Below, piece by piece: positions 1 to 10,000 of a stretch of DNA of 64,000 nucleotides. The notes under the pieces were generated by a model that saw only the letters and a program-made list of their open reading frames with translations, had not been told where the DNA came from and searched no databases. How positions within the stretch are numbered: the first letter of the stretch is position 1; each line of letters begins with the position of its first letter. Both the position numbers and the translations under genes were made by a program. Location of the stretch: assembly GCF_947077765.1 (NCBI RefSeq), contig NZ_CAMTTF010000003.1, positions 496,001-560,000 on the forward strand. The letters are read 5' to 3'. The stretch is from Salinibacter grassmerensis (lineage in GTDB: Bacteria; Bacteroidota; Rhodothermia; Rhodothermales; Salinibacteraceae).

Positions 1-73
1 AAAGCGTCGTACATGGTAGTCGCTCCAGGCGGGGAGCCGCAATTTCTTTCACGATCAACTACCGTTTTCCACC

Positions 74-3000
74 GTGAGCAGCCTCGGATTCAACACGGGC
101 TACATCGAAGAGCTTTACAAGCAGTATCAGGACGACCCTGATAGCGTGAGCGAGAGCTGGCGCGAGTTCTTCGCGGATTACGACCCGGACGCCTCCTTTA
201 TCCCGGTCAGCCGGACGACCGCAGGCGACGGGGAGGCCACCACTCCCCCCGAAGAGCCCACGGAACCGGAGCCAACGGATCGCGACTCCCCGCCCGACTC
301 GCCCCCGCCCCAGACAGAGGAGGCCGAAGACGGCGTCGTGGAGCCCCTGCGTCCCGCCTCGGCCCCGGCGGTCGACGAGGAAAAAGCCGACGTGACGGCC
401 ATGACGGGTCCGTCGGCCAAGGTCGTCGAAAACATGGAGGACAGCCTCGGCATCCCGACGGCCACCTCCGCCCGTACGATCCCGGTCAAACTACTGGACG
501 AGAATCGCACCCTCCTGAACGACTATCAGAAGCAGGTGGGCGGCGAGAAGGTGTCGTACACGCACATCATCGCCTACGCGATGGTACAGGCGATGCAGAA
601 ATACCCCGACATGAACACCACGTTTCGGCGGAACGAGGACGGCACGCCGGAGCACGTCGAGCCGGACCAGATCAACCTGGGGCTCGCGATCGACGTGGAG
701 CGGCGGGGCGAGCGCACGCTCCTGGTTCCGAACCTCAAGGACGCGGGCAGCCTCAACTTCGCCGAGTTCCTCGGGACCTACAACAACGTTGTCGGCCGCG
801 CGCTGAACGGCGACCTCGACCTGTCCGATTTTCAGGGCACCACGGCCACCCTCACCAACCCGGGCATGATCGGCACGTCGATGAGCGTGGCACGCCTGAT
901 GCCCGGACAGGGCGTCATCATGGGGGCCGGGGCCATCGACTTCCCGCCCGAGTACCGCGGGTACGACTCGGAGGTTGCCAGCAAGGCCGGCGTCTCTCCG
1001 GTCATGACACTGACCTCCACCTACGACCACCGCGTCATCCAGGGCGCCACCAGCGGGGCCTTCCTCAATCACATTGAGGAGCTGCTGATGGGCAACCACG
1101 ACTTCTACCAGCGGATCTTCTCCGAGCTGGGCGTGCCCTATCAGCCGTTCCGGATGGCTACCGACTCCACGCCGCAGCTCGGGCAGTCCCAGCCCCAGGA
1201 CGAGCTCGACATGACCGAGAAGCAGGCGGCCGTGCTCCAGCTGATTCGGGCCTACCGGGTCCGCGGCCACCTGCAGGCGGACATCAACCCGCTCGGCTAC
1301 GAGTGGGAGTACCACGAGGAGCTCGACCCCGCCACCTACGGCCTCACGGTCTGGGACCTGGATCGGGAGTTCATCACCGGCGGCCTCGGGGGCGAGGACA
1401 AGCTGCCCCTGCGCGAGATTCTATCCATCCTGCGGAAGTCCTACACCAGCAAGGTGGGGACGGCCTTCATGCACATCTCCGACCCTGAGGAGAAGACGTG
1501 GATCCAGAACCGGATCGAGCCGATGCGGAACGCCGGTCCGCCGTCGGAGGACGAGCGCCACCGGATCGTCCAGAAGCTCAACGCGGCCGAGGCGTTCGAG
1601 CGCTTCCTGCACACCAAGTACATCGGCCACAAGCGCTTCTCGCTGGAGGGGTCAGAGACCATGATTCCCCTCATCGACACCCTTCTCTCCGACGCCGCCG
1701 ACGCGGGCGTGGAGGACGTGGTGATGGGCATGGCCCACCGCGGGCGCCTCAACGTGCTGGCCAATATCATCGGCAAGCCCTACGAGGAGATCTTCTCCAA
1801 ATTCGAGGGCAACATCGACCCGAATACAACGCAGGGATCCGGCGACGTGAAATACCACCTGGGGGCCGAGGGGGACGTCACCTCGCCCGACGGCAACGAG
1901 ATTGCCGTGACGCTCGCCTCCAACCCCAGCCACCTGGAGGCGGTGAACCCAGTCGTGGAGGGCATGTCCCGCGCCAAGCAGAACCTGTTGCGCGACGAAC
2001 ACCCGGAGGCCACCGAGGACGACTACCACGACGCCGTAATGCCCCTTCTGCTCCACGGCGACGCCGGCTTCGCCGGACAGGGCGTGGTGGCGGAGACCCT
2101 CAACCTCAGCAAGTTGCGCGGCTACACCACCGGCGGCACCGTCCACCTAGTCATCAACAACCAGATCGGCTTCACCACGCCGCCCGGTGACGCCCGCAGC
2201 TCCACCTACGCGACAGACCTAGCCCGTGCCATCGAGGCGCCGATCTTTCACGTCAACGGCGACGATCCGGAGACCTGCGTCCGCATCGCGCGGTTGGCGT
2301 TCGAGTATCGCCAGCGCTTCAACAAGGACGTGGTCATCGACATGATGTGCTACCGCGTCCACGGGCACAATGAGGGCGACGAGCCGACCTTCACGCAGCC
2401 GTTGCTCTACGAAAAGATCGAGGAGAAGCGCTCGCCCCGAAAGCTCTACACCGAAATGCTGCTCCGCCGTGGCGAAATTGAGCCGGACGAGGCCGAGCAA
2501 ATGCTCGACGACTACCGGGGCCGGTTGCAGGAAGCCTTCGAACGCACCAAGGACCTGGAAGAGAAGGACGCCGAGAAGGCATTAGATGAACGCGTTCAGC
2601 GCACGGCCGACGATCGTCTGCCCACGGTGGACACAACGGCCGAGCGCGAGCACCTGGAACGGGTCGTAGAGGTGCTCACCGACTTCCCGGACGACTTCAA
2701 CGTCCACCGGAAGCTCGAACGGCTATTCGGGAAGCGTGACGACCTCTTCTACGATGAGGAGCGCATCGACTGGGCCTTCTCCGAAACCCTGGCGTTTGGC
2801 TCGCTGCTGCAAGAGGGGACCCGTGTCCGGCTGAGCGGACAAGACTCGCGACGCGCCACCTTCAGCCAGCGGCACGCCGTCCTCTTCGATCAAGAGACCG
2901 GCGAGGAGTATACCCCCCTCAACCACCTCACCGACGAGCAGGAGCGACTCCTCATCTACGACAGTCTGCTCTCGGAGTACGCCGTGGCCGGATTCGAGTA

Positions 3001-3805
3001 CGGCTACTCAGTGGTGGACAAGAACGCCCTCACCTGCTGGGAGGCCCAGTTTGGGGACTTCGCGAACGGGGCAGAGATTGTATGGGACCAGTTCGTGAGT
3101 GCCGCCGAGGAGAAATGGGGACAGACCTCCAGCCTCGTGGCCCTGCTGCCGCACGCCTACGAGGGACAGGGCCCGGAGCACTCCTCGGCCCGCCTGGAGC
3201 GCTTCCTGCAGCTTTGTGCGGAGCAGAACATGATCGTCGCCAACTTTTCCACGCCCGCGAACTACTTCCACGCCCTACGCCGGCAGGTGAAGCGCGACGT
3301 GAAGAAGCCCCTCATCATCATGACGCCGAAGAGTCTACTACGGCATCCGAAGTGCGTGTCCACGCCGCAGGAGCTCATGGAAGGGGGGGTCCAGGAAGTG
3401 ATCCCGGCCGAGACCGAACCCGCCGAGGCGACGCGACACATCCTCTGCAGCGGCAAGGTCTACTACGACCTCGTGACGGCGTTGGAGGACACTGATCGTC
3501 ACGACGAGATTGCCATTACGCGCCTGGAGCAGTTTTATCCCTTCCCCGAATCGGACGTGAAGGAAGAGCTGGAACGCTACGCGGAGGCCGACAACACGGT
3601 ATGGGTGCAGGAAGAGCCAAAGAACATGGGCACCTGGTCGTTCCTGCAATCCCGCCTAGACGACCTGCTCGAGGAGGTGCACGGCCCCTGTGAGCAGCGC
3701 ATTCAGTACGTCGGGCGTCCGGCAAGCGCGAGCCCGGCCACCGGCTCGGCGAAGGTGCACGACCGGGAGCAAGAACAGCTGGTTGGTGAAGCCCTCGGCC
3801 TCTAA
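74..3805 (+). CDS. kgd: 2-oxoglutarate dehydrogenase, E1 fused to an E2-like acyltransferase domain (Kgd/OdhA type)
   Basis: This enzyme decarboxylates 2-oxoglutarate in the TCA cycle using thiamine diphosphate. The 1243-residue protein starts at a GTG and opens with the short E1 N-terminal domain (GYIEELYKQYQDD). A Pro/Glu-rich linker follows (about 45-110), then an E2 acyltransferase core (about 115-345) with its active-site histidine in DHRVIQGA (H319), then a full E1 domain (about 375-1243). The E1 domain carries HRGRLNVLANI, the ThDP-binding HGDAGFAGQG (from H661) and NNQIGFTT. There is no lipoyl domain. The architecture matches mycobacterial Kgd and corynebacterial OdhA, unlike the separate E1 of most Bacteria. 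In the E2 active site the usual Asp of the HxxxDG motif is Gln (HRVIQG), as I remember for actinobacterial homologues. A perfect 15-bp inverted repeat follows the stop codon. I am confident of the family and less so of the exact start. Confidence 0.95.
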   Translation: MSSLGFNTGYIEELYKQYQDDPDSVSESWREFFADYDPDASFIPVSRTTAGDGEATTPPEEPTEPEPTDRDSPPDSPPPQTEEAEDGVVEPLRPASAPAVDEEKADVTAMTGPSAKVVENMEDSLGIPTATSARTIPVKLLDENRTLLNDYQKQVGGEKVSYTHIIAYAMVQAMQKYPDMNTTFRRNEDGTPEHVEPDQINLGLAIDVERRGERTLLVPNLKDAGSLNFAEFLGTYNNVVGRALNGDLDLSDFQGTTATLTNPGMIGTSMSVARLMPGQGVIMGAGAIDFPPEYRGYDSEVASKAGVSPVMTLTSTYDHRVIQGATSGAFLNHIEELLMGNHDFYQRIFSELGVPYQPFRMATDSTPQLGQSQPQDELDMTEKQAAVLQLIRAYRVRGHLQADINPLGYEWEYHEELDPATYGLTVWDLDREFITGGLGGEDKLPLREILSILRKSYTSKVGTAFMHISDPEEKTWIQNRIEPMRNAGPPSEDERHRIVQKLNAAEAFERFLHTKYIGHKRFSLEGSETMIPLIDTLLSDAADAGVEDVVMGMAHRGRLNVLANIIGKPYEEIFSKFEGNIDPNTTQGSGDVKYHLGAEGDVTSPDGNEIAVTLASNPSHLEAVNPVVEGMSRAKQNLLRDEHPEATEDDYHDAVMPLLLHGDAGFAGQGVVAETLNLSKLRGYTTGGTVHLVINNQIGFTTPPGDARSSTYATDLARAIEAPIFHVNGDDPETCVRIARLAFEYRQRFNKDVVIDMMCYRVHGHNEGDEPTFTQPLLYEKIEEKRSPRKLYTEMLLRRGEIEPDEAEQMLDDYRGRLQEAFERTKDLEEKDAEKALDERVQRTADDRLPTVDTTAEREHLERVVEVLTDFPDDFNVHRKLERLFGKRDDLFYDEERIDWAFSETLAFGSLLQEGTRVRLSGQDSRRATFSQRHAVLFDQETGEEYTPLNHLTDEQERLLIYDSLLSEYAVAGFEYGYSVVDKNALTCWEAQFGDFANGAEIVWDQFVSAAEEKWGQTSSLVALLPHAYEGQGPEHSSARLERFLQLCAEQNMIVANFSTPANYFHALRRQVKRDVKKPLIIMTPKSLLRHPKCVSTPQELMEGGVQEVIPAETEPAEATRHILCSGKVYYDLVTALEDTDRHDEIAITRLEQFYPFPESDVKEELERYAEADNTVWVQEEPKNMGTWSFLQSRLDDLLEEVHGPCEQRIQYVGRPASASPATGSAKVHDREQEQLVGEALGL

Positions 3806-3839
3806 AATTCCTCCTCGTCAGAACTTCTCCCTCGTCAGC

Positions 3840-3875
3840 CCCGAAAGCCCCACCCGGTGTGGTGGGGCTTTCGGG
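3840..3875 (+). terminator. Stem-loop after kgd
   Basis: A perfect 15-bp inverted repeat (CCCGAAAGCCCCACC at 3840-3854, complement at 3861-3875) with a 6-nt loop sits 34 nt after the kgd stop. No clear T-run follows on either strand. It could be a transcription end or mRNA-stabilising hairpin for kgd and may also face the convergent rpsU transcript. Confidence 0.6.
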
Positions 3876-3891
3876 TTGAGGGGGACCCAAA

Positions 3892-3925
3892 GAAAAAGGG
3901 ACGGACCCGCTCGGGCCCGTCCCCA
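3892..3925 (-). terminator. Rho-independent terminator of rpsU
   Basis: Read on the minus strand, a GC-rich hairpin (GGGACGG...CCGTCCC with an inner CCCG/CGGG stem) is followed directly by TTTTTCTTT. It lies about 55 nt beyond the rpsU stop, as expected for an intrinsic terminator. Confidence 0.7.
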
Positions 3926-3978
3926 ACAACGTTGCCGCGCGCCGATTCACCGACGCCGGCGACCAAATGTGCGGCGCT

Positions 3979-4191
3979 CTACTTGCGCTTCCGGTTGTCG
4001 CCACGCTTCCGCTGGCGGTGACGCCGGCGGCGAGACCGCTTCTCTTCAAGCCGCTTCTCTTCTGAGGGCTTCATGTAGGTCATGTTCTGCCGATACTCCT
4101 GCAGCACACGACTCCGGTTTACCTGACGCCGGAAGCGCTTGAGCGCACGATCAATGTCTTCGTTGTTTCGGACTTTTACACCAACAGACAA
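3979..4191 (-). CDS. rpsU: 30S ribosomal protein S21
   Basis: S21 is a small basic protein of the 30S platform, near the anti-Shine-Dalgarno end of 16S rRNA. The 70-residue product has the family N-terminus (SVGVKVRNNEDIDRALKRF) and a Lys/Arg-rich tail (RSRRRRHRQRKRGDNRKRK). The start codon is TTG. It is supported by the family N-terminus and by a strong GGAGGG ribosome-binding site 7 nt upstream. The gene is divergent from rdgB and convergent with kgd, with its own terminator. Length and composition are normal for Bacteroidota S21. Confidence 0.95.
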   Translation of the reverse strand: MSVGVKVRNNEDIDRALKRFRRQVNRSRVLQEYRQNMTYMKPSEEKRLEEKRSRRRRHRQRKRGDNRKRK

Positions 4192-4198
4192 AGTAGAT

Positions 4199-4205
4199 CC
4201 CTCCG
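4199..4205 (-). promoter_or_regulatory. Strong ribosome-binding site deciding the TTG start of rpsU
   Basis: On the minus strand GGAGGG lies 7 nt before the TTG codon that begins the conserved S21 N-terminus. Such a clear Shine-Dalgarno is not obvious before most genes here and supports the non-ATG start. Confidence 0.65.
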
Positions 4206-4323
4206 TAGGGAGTTTGGTTTTGAAATAGAGTGGACGCTGCGCAAAATACAGAGTGGAAACGCGAATGTGAGAGGCATGTTTCTTTTCCGCACTTTGGTAT
4301 TACTTCCCCAGTCTCTCCCCCAC

Positions 4324-4935
4324 ATGACGGCTCTCTCTCCCCTGGTATTGGCGACCGGAAACACCGGCAAGGTCGACGAGCTCCGCGCCCTGCTCGTCGG
4401 CCTCGACCTGACGCTCCTTCCGGCCAACGAACTCGACCGGTCTCTCACCGTGGTTGAGGACGCCGACACCCTCGCCGGCAATGCTCAAAAGAAGGCCCGG
4501 GCGTACCACGAACACACCGGTCGCGCCGCCCTCGCCGACGATACGGGCCTGGAGGTGGCGGCGCTCGACGGAGGACCGGGCGTCCACACCGCCCGGTTCG
4601 CTGGTGCCGACGCCACGCCCGAAGACAACAAACAAAAACTGTTGAGGGTCATGGACGGGGTGAGTGACCGACGCGCTCGCTTTCGGACCGTCGTGGCACT
4701 CATCGACGCAGACGGAGCCACCCATACCTTCGAGGGCCGCTGTGAGGGCACCATCGCAGCTGCTCCCCACGGCGATGGGGGCTTCGGGTACGACCCAATC
4801 TTCCGCCCGGACGGCTACGACCAGACGTTTGCCGAGATGCCGGCGGAGGCGAAAAACGAGATCAGTCACCGCCGAAAGGCCCTCGACGCCCTTCGTGCCT
4901 TTCTTTCGAGCCTGGAGTCCGACACGGATCGCTGA
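4324..4935 (+). CDS. rdgB: XTP/dITP diphosphatase (RdgB/HAM1 family)
   Basis: This cytosolic enzyme hydrolyses non-canonical purine nucleoside triphosphates (dITP, XTP) to monophosphates and so keeps them out of DNA and RNA. The 203-residue protein shows the HAM1 signatures: LATGNTGKVDEL near the N-terminus, the catalytic ADDTGLEVAALDG, GFGYDPIF for base recognition, and the terminal SHRRKAL. The frame is open further upstream to 4267. I chose the ATG at 4324 because the family begins just before the LATGN strand. It is followed 45 bp later by dtd on the same strand, giving a probable two-gene house-cleaning/quality-control operon. Confidence 0.93.
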   Translation: MTALSPLVLATGNTGKVDELRALLVGLDLTLLPANELDRSLTVVEDADTLAGNAQKKARAYHEHTGRAALADDTGLEVAALDGGPGVHTARFAGADATPEDNKQKLLRVMDGVSDRRARFRTVVALIDADGATHTFEGRCEGTIAAAPHGDGGFGYDPIFRPDGYDQTFAEMPAEAKNEISHRRKALDALRAFLSSLESDTDR

Positions 4936-4980
4936 CCACCGCCGTTCGTCTCTGCTTCCCACCTCTACGCATCACTCCGT

Positions 4981-5433
4981 ATGGTTGCTCTCGTACAGCG
5001 CGTTTCCGAAGCCACCGTCGAGATCGACGGCGAACCTGTCGGGGCCATCGGACACGGCCTGCTCATCCTGCTCGGTGTCCATGAGGACGACACCCGCGCC
5101 GAAAGCGCATGGTGTGCCGAGAAGTGCGCCCACCTGCGCGTCTTTCCCGACGCCGACGGCAAAATGGACGAGTCGCTTCTCGACACCGGGGGCGATGCCC
5201 TGGTGGTGCCTCAGTTCACCCTCTACGGCGACACGAGCGCGGGCAACCGGCCCTCCTTTACGGAGGCCGCGCCGCCCGACCGGGCCGACCGGCTCTACGA
5301 ACACTTCGTCCGTGAACTCGAAGGGCACCTCGGACGAGACGTCCCTACCGGCGAGTTCGGCGCACTGATGGATGTCCACCTCACGAACGACGGCCCGGTG
5401 ACGCTCTGGGTGGAGCGCCGGGCGGACGAGTAG
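4981..5433 (+). CDS. dtd: D-aminoacyl-tRNA deacylase
   Basis: DTD removes D-amino acids and glycine mischarged onto tRNA. The 150-residue protein has the standard length and landmarks: MVALVQRVSEATVEIDGE at the N-terminus, GLLILLGVHEDDT, and the C-terminal TNDGPVTLWVE that carries the Gly-cisPro motif. The usual SQFTL motif reads PQFTLYGDTSAGNRPSF, a Ser-to-Pro change relative to the sequence I remember. It lies 45 bp downstream of rdgB and converges on gltD. Confidence 0.93.
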   Translation: MVALVQRVSEATVEIDGEPVGAIGHGLLILLGVHEDDTRAESAWCAEKCAHLRVFPDADGKMDESLLDTGGDALVVPQFTLYGDTSAGNRPSFTEAAPPDRADRLYEHFVRELEGHLGRDVPTGEFGALMDVHLTNDGPVTLWVERRADE

Positions 5434-5478
5434 CTGGGGTGGGGCGCGGGAAGACGGCAGTCGGTCGTCTCGGCCCGG

Positions 5479-6957
5479 TTACCGGCCGAGGGGCGGGTTG
5501 GAGGTCTGGAGGCTCGCTGGAAGCTCCGTGTTGCCGGTAAGGTAGCGATCAACCTGACGGGCCGCGTCGCGCCCCTCCCCGATGGCCCACACCACGAGTG
5601 AAGCTCCCATCCGGGCATCCCCCGCCGCAAAAATGCCCTCTGCGTCCGTCATCAGTCGGTCGTCCGTGGCGAAGGTCCCATCATCGGCCCGCGCCACGCC
5701 CGATGATGCGAAGGGATTGCTGTCCGGCCCCGTGAACCCGATGGCGACGAGAACCAGGTCGGCAGGGATCTGGAGCTCGGGGTCGAGAACCGTCTTGTCG
5801 GCGCGACGGCCATCCTCGTAGGTCCACTCTACCCGCTCGGCCTGCAGTTCATCCACCCGGCCGTCGTCATCGAGGTCGACCAGTGCCTGGGTATTGACCG
5901 CAAACTCCTCGGCCCCGCCCTCCTCCTGGGCGTAGGTCTTGGTGTACACCTGTGCGGCCTCCGGCCAGGGATTGTCCGCCGCCCGCTCGGTGGAGCCTCG
6001 CTCGTTGATGCCAATCTGGACGACCTGCTTCGCACCCTGTCGGTGGGCCGTGGCGACGCAGTCGGCCCCGGTGCTCCCGCCCCCCAACACAACGACATTC
6101 TTGTGGGCGGCCGTGGTACCACCAGGGGCGGCCTGGCCTTGCTGACGACGGTTTTCCTGCGGGAGGAACTCCATGGCCGGCAGTACGCCGTCCAGGTCGG
6201 TGCCCGGGACCGGGAGCGTACGGGGCTCCTGTGCGCCCAGGGCGAGACACACCGCATCGTGGCCCGCGCGAACCTGCTCCGCCGGGAGGTCAGCCCCCAC
6301 CTCCGTGTCTACTACGAACCGAATGCCCTCTCGCCCAAGCTGATCGACCCGCTGCTCGACGCGGCGCTTCGCAAATTTGAAGTCCGGAATGCCGTATGTC
6401 ATCAGGCCGCCGATGGCCTCGTCCCGTTCGTAGACCGTTACCCGGTGCCCGGCACGGTTGAGCTGCTGCGCGGCGGCAAGGCCGGCCGGCCCGCTCCCCA
6501 CCACGGCCACCTGAAAGCCAGTCCGTTCGGCGGGCGGCTCCGGCTGAATCCAGCCTTCCTCCCATCCCTTGTCCACGATGGCCCGCTCGATGCTTTTGAT
6601 GGCCACGGCATCGTCGTTGACGGCCAGAACACAGGCATCCTCGCAGGGGGCCGGGCAGGTGTAGCCCGTAAACTCCGGAAAGTTGTTCGTGGCGTGGAGC
6701 TGCTCCAGGGCCTCCTTCCAGTCGCTGCGGTGCACCAGGTCATTCCACTCCGGAATGCGGTTGCCGATGGGACAGCCGCTCATGCAGGTGGGCACCCCGC
6801 AATCGACACAGCGCTCCCCCTGATTCTGTAGGGCCTCGGGGCTCCACTCCGGCGCCCAAATTTCGCGAAAGTCAGCCGTGCGCTCCGTGGCCGACCGCTT
6901 GCCGATGGGGCGGCGCGGGTGCTTCCGGTATCCGTCCGGATGGTGTTCGCGGGGCAT
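5479..6957 (-). CDS. gltD: Glutamate synthase (NADPH) small subunit
   Basis: The beta subunit of GOGAT takes electrons from NAD(P)H through FAD and 4Fe-4S clusters to the large subunit. The 492-residue product has the N-terminal cysteine-rich cluster region (CVDCGVPTCMSGCPIGNRIP and CPAPCEDACVL). An FAD Rossmann motif follows (VAVVGSGPAGLAAAQQLNRA), then an NADPH motif (VVVLGGGSTGADCVATA). The frame is open to 7047, but the ATG at 6957 (MPREHHPDGY) fits the family. It lies 124 bp downstream of gltB on the same strand, and the two subunits are presumably co-expressed. Confidence 0.95.
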   Translation of the reverse strand: MPREHHPDGYRKHPRRPIGKRSATERTADFREIWAPEWSPEALQNQGERCVDCGVPTCMSGCPIGNRIPEWNDLVHRSDWKEALEQLHATNNFPEFTGYTCPAPCEDACVLAVNDDAVAIKSIERAIVDKGWEEGWIQPEPPAERTGFQVAVVGSGPAGLAAAQQLNRAGHRVTVYERDEAIGGLMTYGIPDFKFAKRRVEQRVDQLGREGIRFVVDTEVGADLPAEQVRAGHDAVCLALGAQEPRTLPVPGTDLDGVLPAMEFLPQENRRQQGQAAPGGTTAAHKNVVVLGGGSTGADCVATAHRQGAKQVVQIGINERGSTERAADNPWPEAAQVYTKTYAQEEGGAEEFAVNTQALVDLDDDGRVDELQAERVEWTYEDGRRADKTVLDPELQIPADLVLVAIGFTGPDSNPFASSGVARADDGTFATDDRLMTDAEGIFAAGDARMGASLVVWAIGEGRDAARQVDRYLTGNTELPASLQTSNPPLGR

Positions 6958-7081
6958 GGCACTTGAGCGTAGGGGTAGAGAGCGTAGGGGCAGGGGGGCA
7001 GAGGATGCGCCGTTTCCGATGCGTATTGCGTGAGGGACGACGCGCAACGAACTTCTCCCTCACGCTTTCACGCTTCGCGAA

Positions 7082-10000
7082 TCATGCAGCTACGGGAGCA
7101 GACGCCGACGGCGAAGACGGCACGGTGGGGCGGATGTCCTCTCCCCGTTCGAGACTCGCCTCCACCTGTCGGGCGAAGGCGTCGGGCATGACTTTGCGGA
7201 ACCGGCCGACGTACTTCTCCCACTCGTTCAGCACGCGGGTCGCCTTGGCGCTGCCCGTGTGGTGAAGGTGGTGCTCCACGAGGCGACGAACGAGGCGGCG
7301 GTCCCGCTCACCGGACAGGGCCTCGACGCGCACCATCTCGCGATTGACCGTGTCCGCAAAGGTCCCGTCCTCGTCGAGCACGTACGCCTCCCCGCCACTC
7401 ATGCCCGCCCCGAAGTTGCGGCCGGTGCCTCCAAGCACGACGACCACACCGCCGGTCATGTACTCGCACCCGTGGTCGCCCACCCCCTCCACGACCGCCT
7501 GTGCGCCGGAGTTGCGAACCGCGAAGCGCTCGCCGGCCTGGCCGTTGACGTAGGTCTCTCCCCGGGTTGCGCCGTAGAGGGCCACGTTGCCCAGGACGAT
7601 GTTCTCGTCTGCCTCGAAGCCCGCTGTCTCTGGGGTGCGCAGAATAATCCGCCCCCCGGAAAGGCCCTTCCCGACGTAGTCGTTGGCCTCGCCCACGAGC
7701 CGAAGGGTGACCCCGGAGGCCAGAAATGCCCCGAAGCTCTGCCCGGCCACCCCCTCAACATCAACCTCGATGGTGCCGTCGGGGAGCCCGTCCGGCCCGT
7801 AGCGACCGGTCACCTCGGAACTGAGCATGGCCCCGACCGCCCGGTCCCAGTTGTGAATGTCGTGGGTTATCTGGACCGGGGCCTGCTGGTCGAGGGCCGG
7901 ACGGGCCTCTTCAATAAGGGTATGGTCCAGCTTGTCGTCGAGCTTATGGTTCTGTTCCGTCGTCTTCCGCGGATCGTCGTCGCTGGCCGGACGGTGCAAA
8001 ATCGACCCCAGATCCAGCCGACGGGCCTTCGGGTGGTCGGTGTTCCTCTGCCGCAACAGGTCGGTACGCCCCACCATCTCGTCGACGGTGCGCACCCCGA
8101 GGTCCGCCATGATCTCGCGGAGTTCTTCCGCCACAAAGTGCATGTAGCGCATCACGTGCTCGGGCTCGCCCACGAACTGCTCGCGCAACTCCGGGTCCTG
8201 CGTGGCGATGCCCACCGAGCAGGTGTTGCAATGACACTTCCGAAGCATGATGCATCCCAGACAGACGAGTGCCGCAGTGCCGAAGCCAAATTCCTCTCCG
8301 CCCAGCAACGCCGCCACCGCCACGTCCCGCCCGGTTTTGAGGCCGCCATCCACACGGAGACGGATGCGGGAGCGGAGGTTGTTTTCGAGGAGCACCTGCT
8401 GCGCCTCCGATACGCCCAACTCCCACGGGAGGCCCGCCGACTTGATGGAGGTCTTCGGCGACGCCCCCGTCCCGCCGGACTGGCCGCTGATGAGGAGGGC
8501 ATCGGCCTTCGCCTTGGACACGCCCGCGGCGATGACTCCGATGCCGGCCGCTGCCACGAGCTTCACGTGCACGTCGGCCGCCGAATTGACACTTTTGAGG
8601 TCGTGGATGAGCTGTGCGAGGTCCTCAATCGAGTAGATGTCGTGGTGGGGCGGCGGCGAAATAAGCGACACCCCCGGGGTCGTGTAGCGCGTCTCGGCGA
8701 TGAGCTCGTTTACCTTCTCCCCCGGCAGGTGTCCACCCTCCCCGGGCTTCGAGCCCTGCGCCATCTTGATTTCGATGTCGTCGGCGTGTTGGAGGTAGGT
8801 GCTCGTCACCCCGAAGCGCCCACTGGCCACCTGTTTGATCGCACATTCGCGTTCGGTGCCGAAGCGGTCGACCTGCTCGCCGCCCTCGCCGGTGCTGGCC
8901 CGCCCGCCAATCCGGTTCATCGCGACGGCGAGCGTCTCGTGGGCCTCCGGGCTGAGGGAGCCAAACGACATGGAAGCCGTGAAGAAGCGCTGGACAATGG
9001 ACGCGGCAGACTCCACCTCGGCACGCGGGATGGCCGCGTCGGGCGCGGCGTCAAACGCAAGCAAGCCCCGCAGCGTCTGGTGCTGGGTCGACTGCTCGTT
9101 GATCAGCGCGGCAAACTCATCGTACGCCGCGCGGTCGTCCTGCCGCACCGCGTGCTGGAGCGTGCCAATCGTTTGTGGGCTCCACTGATGATGCTCCCCG
9201 TCCCGTCGCCAGTAGAGCTCCCCACCGCTCTCCAGGTCCGTCGCGCCCGGCAGGGACTCCTCAAACGCGCTCTCATGACGATCGCGCAGATCGGCCTCCA
9301 ATTCGTCGAGGCCCGCCCCTTCAATTCGCGAGGGGGTGCCGAAGAAGTACGCCTCCACAAATTCCGAGTCGAGGCCAACCGCTTCGAAGACCTGCGCCCC
9401 CTTGTAGCTCTCGAGGGTGGAGATGCCCATCTTGGCCATCACCTTGAGAAGGCCCTGTTCGAGAGCCCCAACGTATCGCTCGACGGCCGTCTCCGCGTCG
9501 GGCACCGCGTCGCTGCGCCCCGCCCAGTCGCGCACAGTGGCGTAGGCCAGATAGGGGTGCACGGCGTCGGCCCCGTAGCCCAAGAGCGTGCAGACGTGGT
9601 GCACCGCGCAGGGCTGCCCACTGTCGACCACGAGCGCCGCGTGCGTCCGGCGGCCCGCCCGGATCAGATCATGGTGCACGGCCCCCACGGCAAGAAGACT
9701 CGGGATCGGAAGCCGGTCCGGCCCCGTTGCTCGGTCCGACAGGTGGAGAATTTCGTCGCCCGCCGCCACGGCCTGGCGCGCGTCCCGGCAAATTCGCTCA
9801 ACGGCGGCCTCCAGGCTCATCTCCTCCCCGAATGTCGTGTCGATCGTCGTCGACCGGATGCCATTCGTGTCGACGTGGCGGAGCGCGTCCAGCTCCGCGT
9901 CACTGAGGATGGGCGAATCCAGGTGCACCTGCCGGCAGTGCTCCGGCCCCTCCGTGAGCAAATTCCCCTTGCGCCCGACGTGGCTTTCGAGCGAGGTGAT

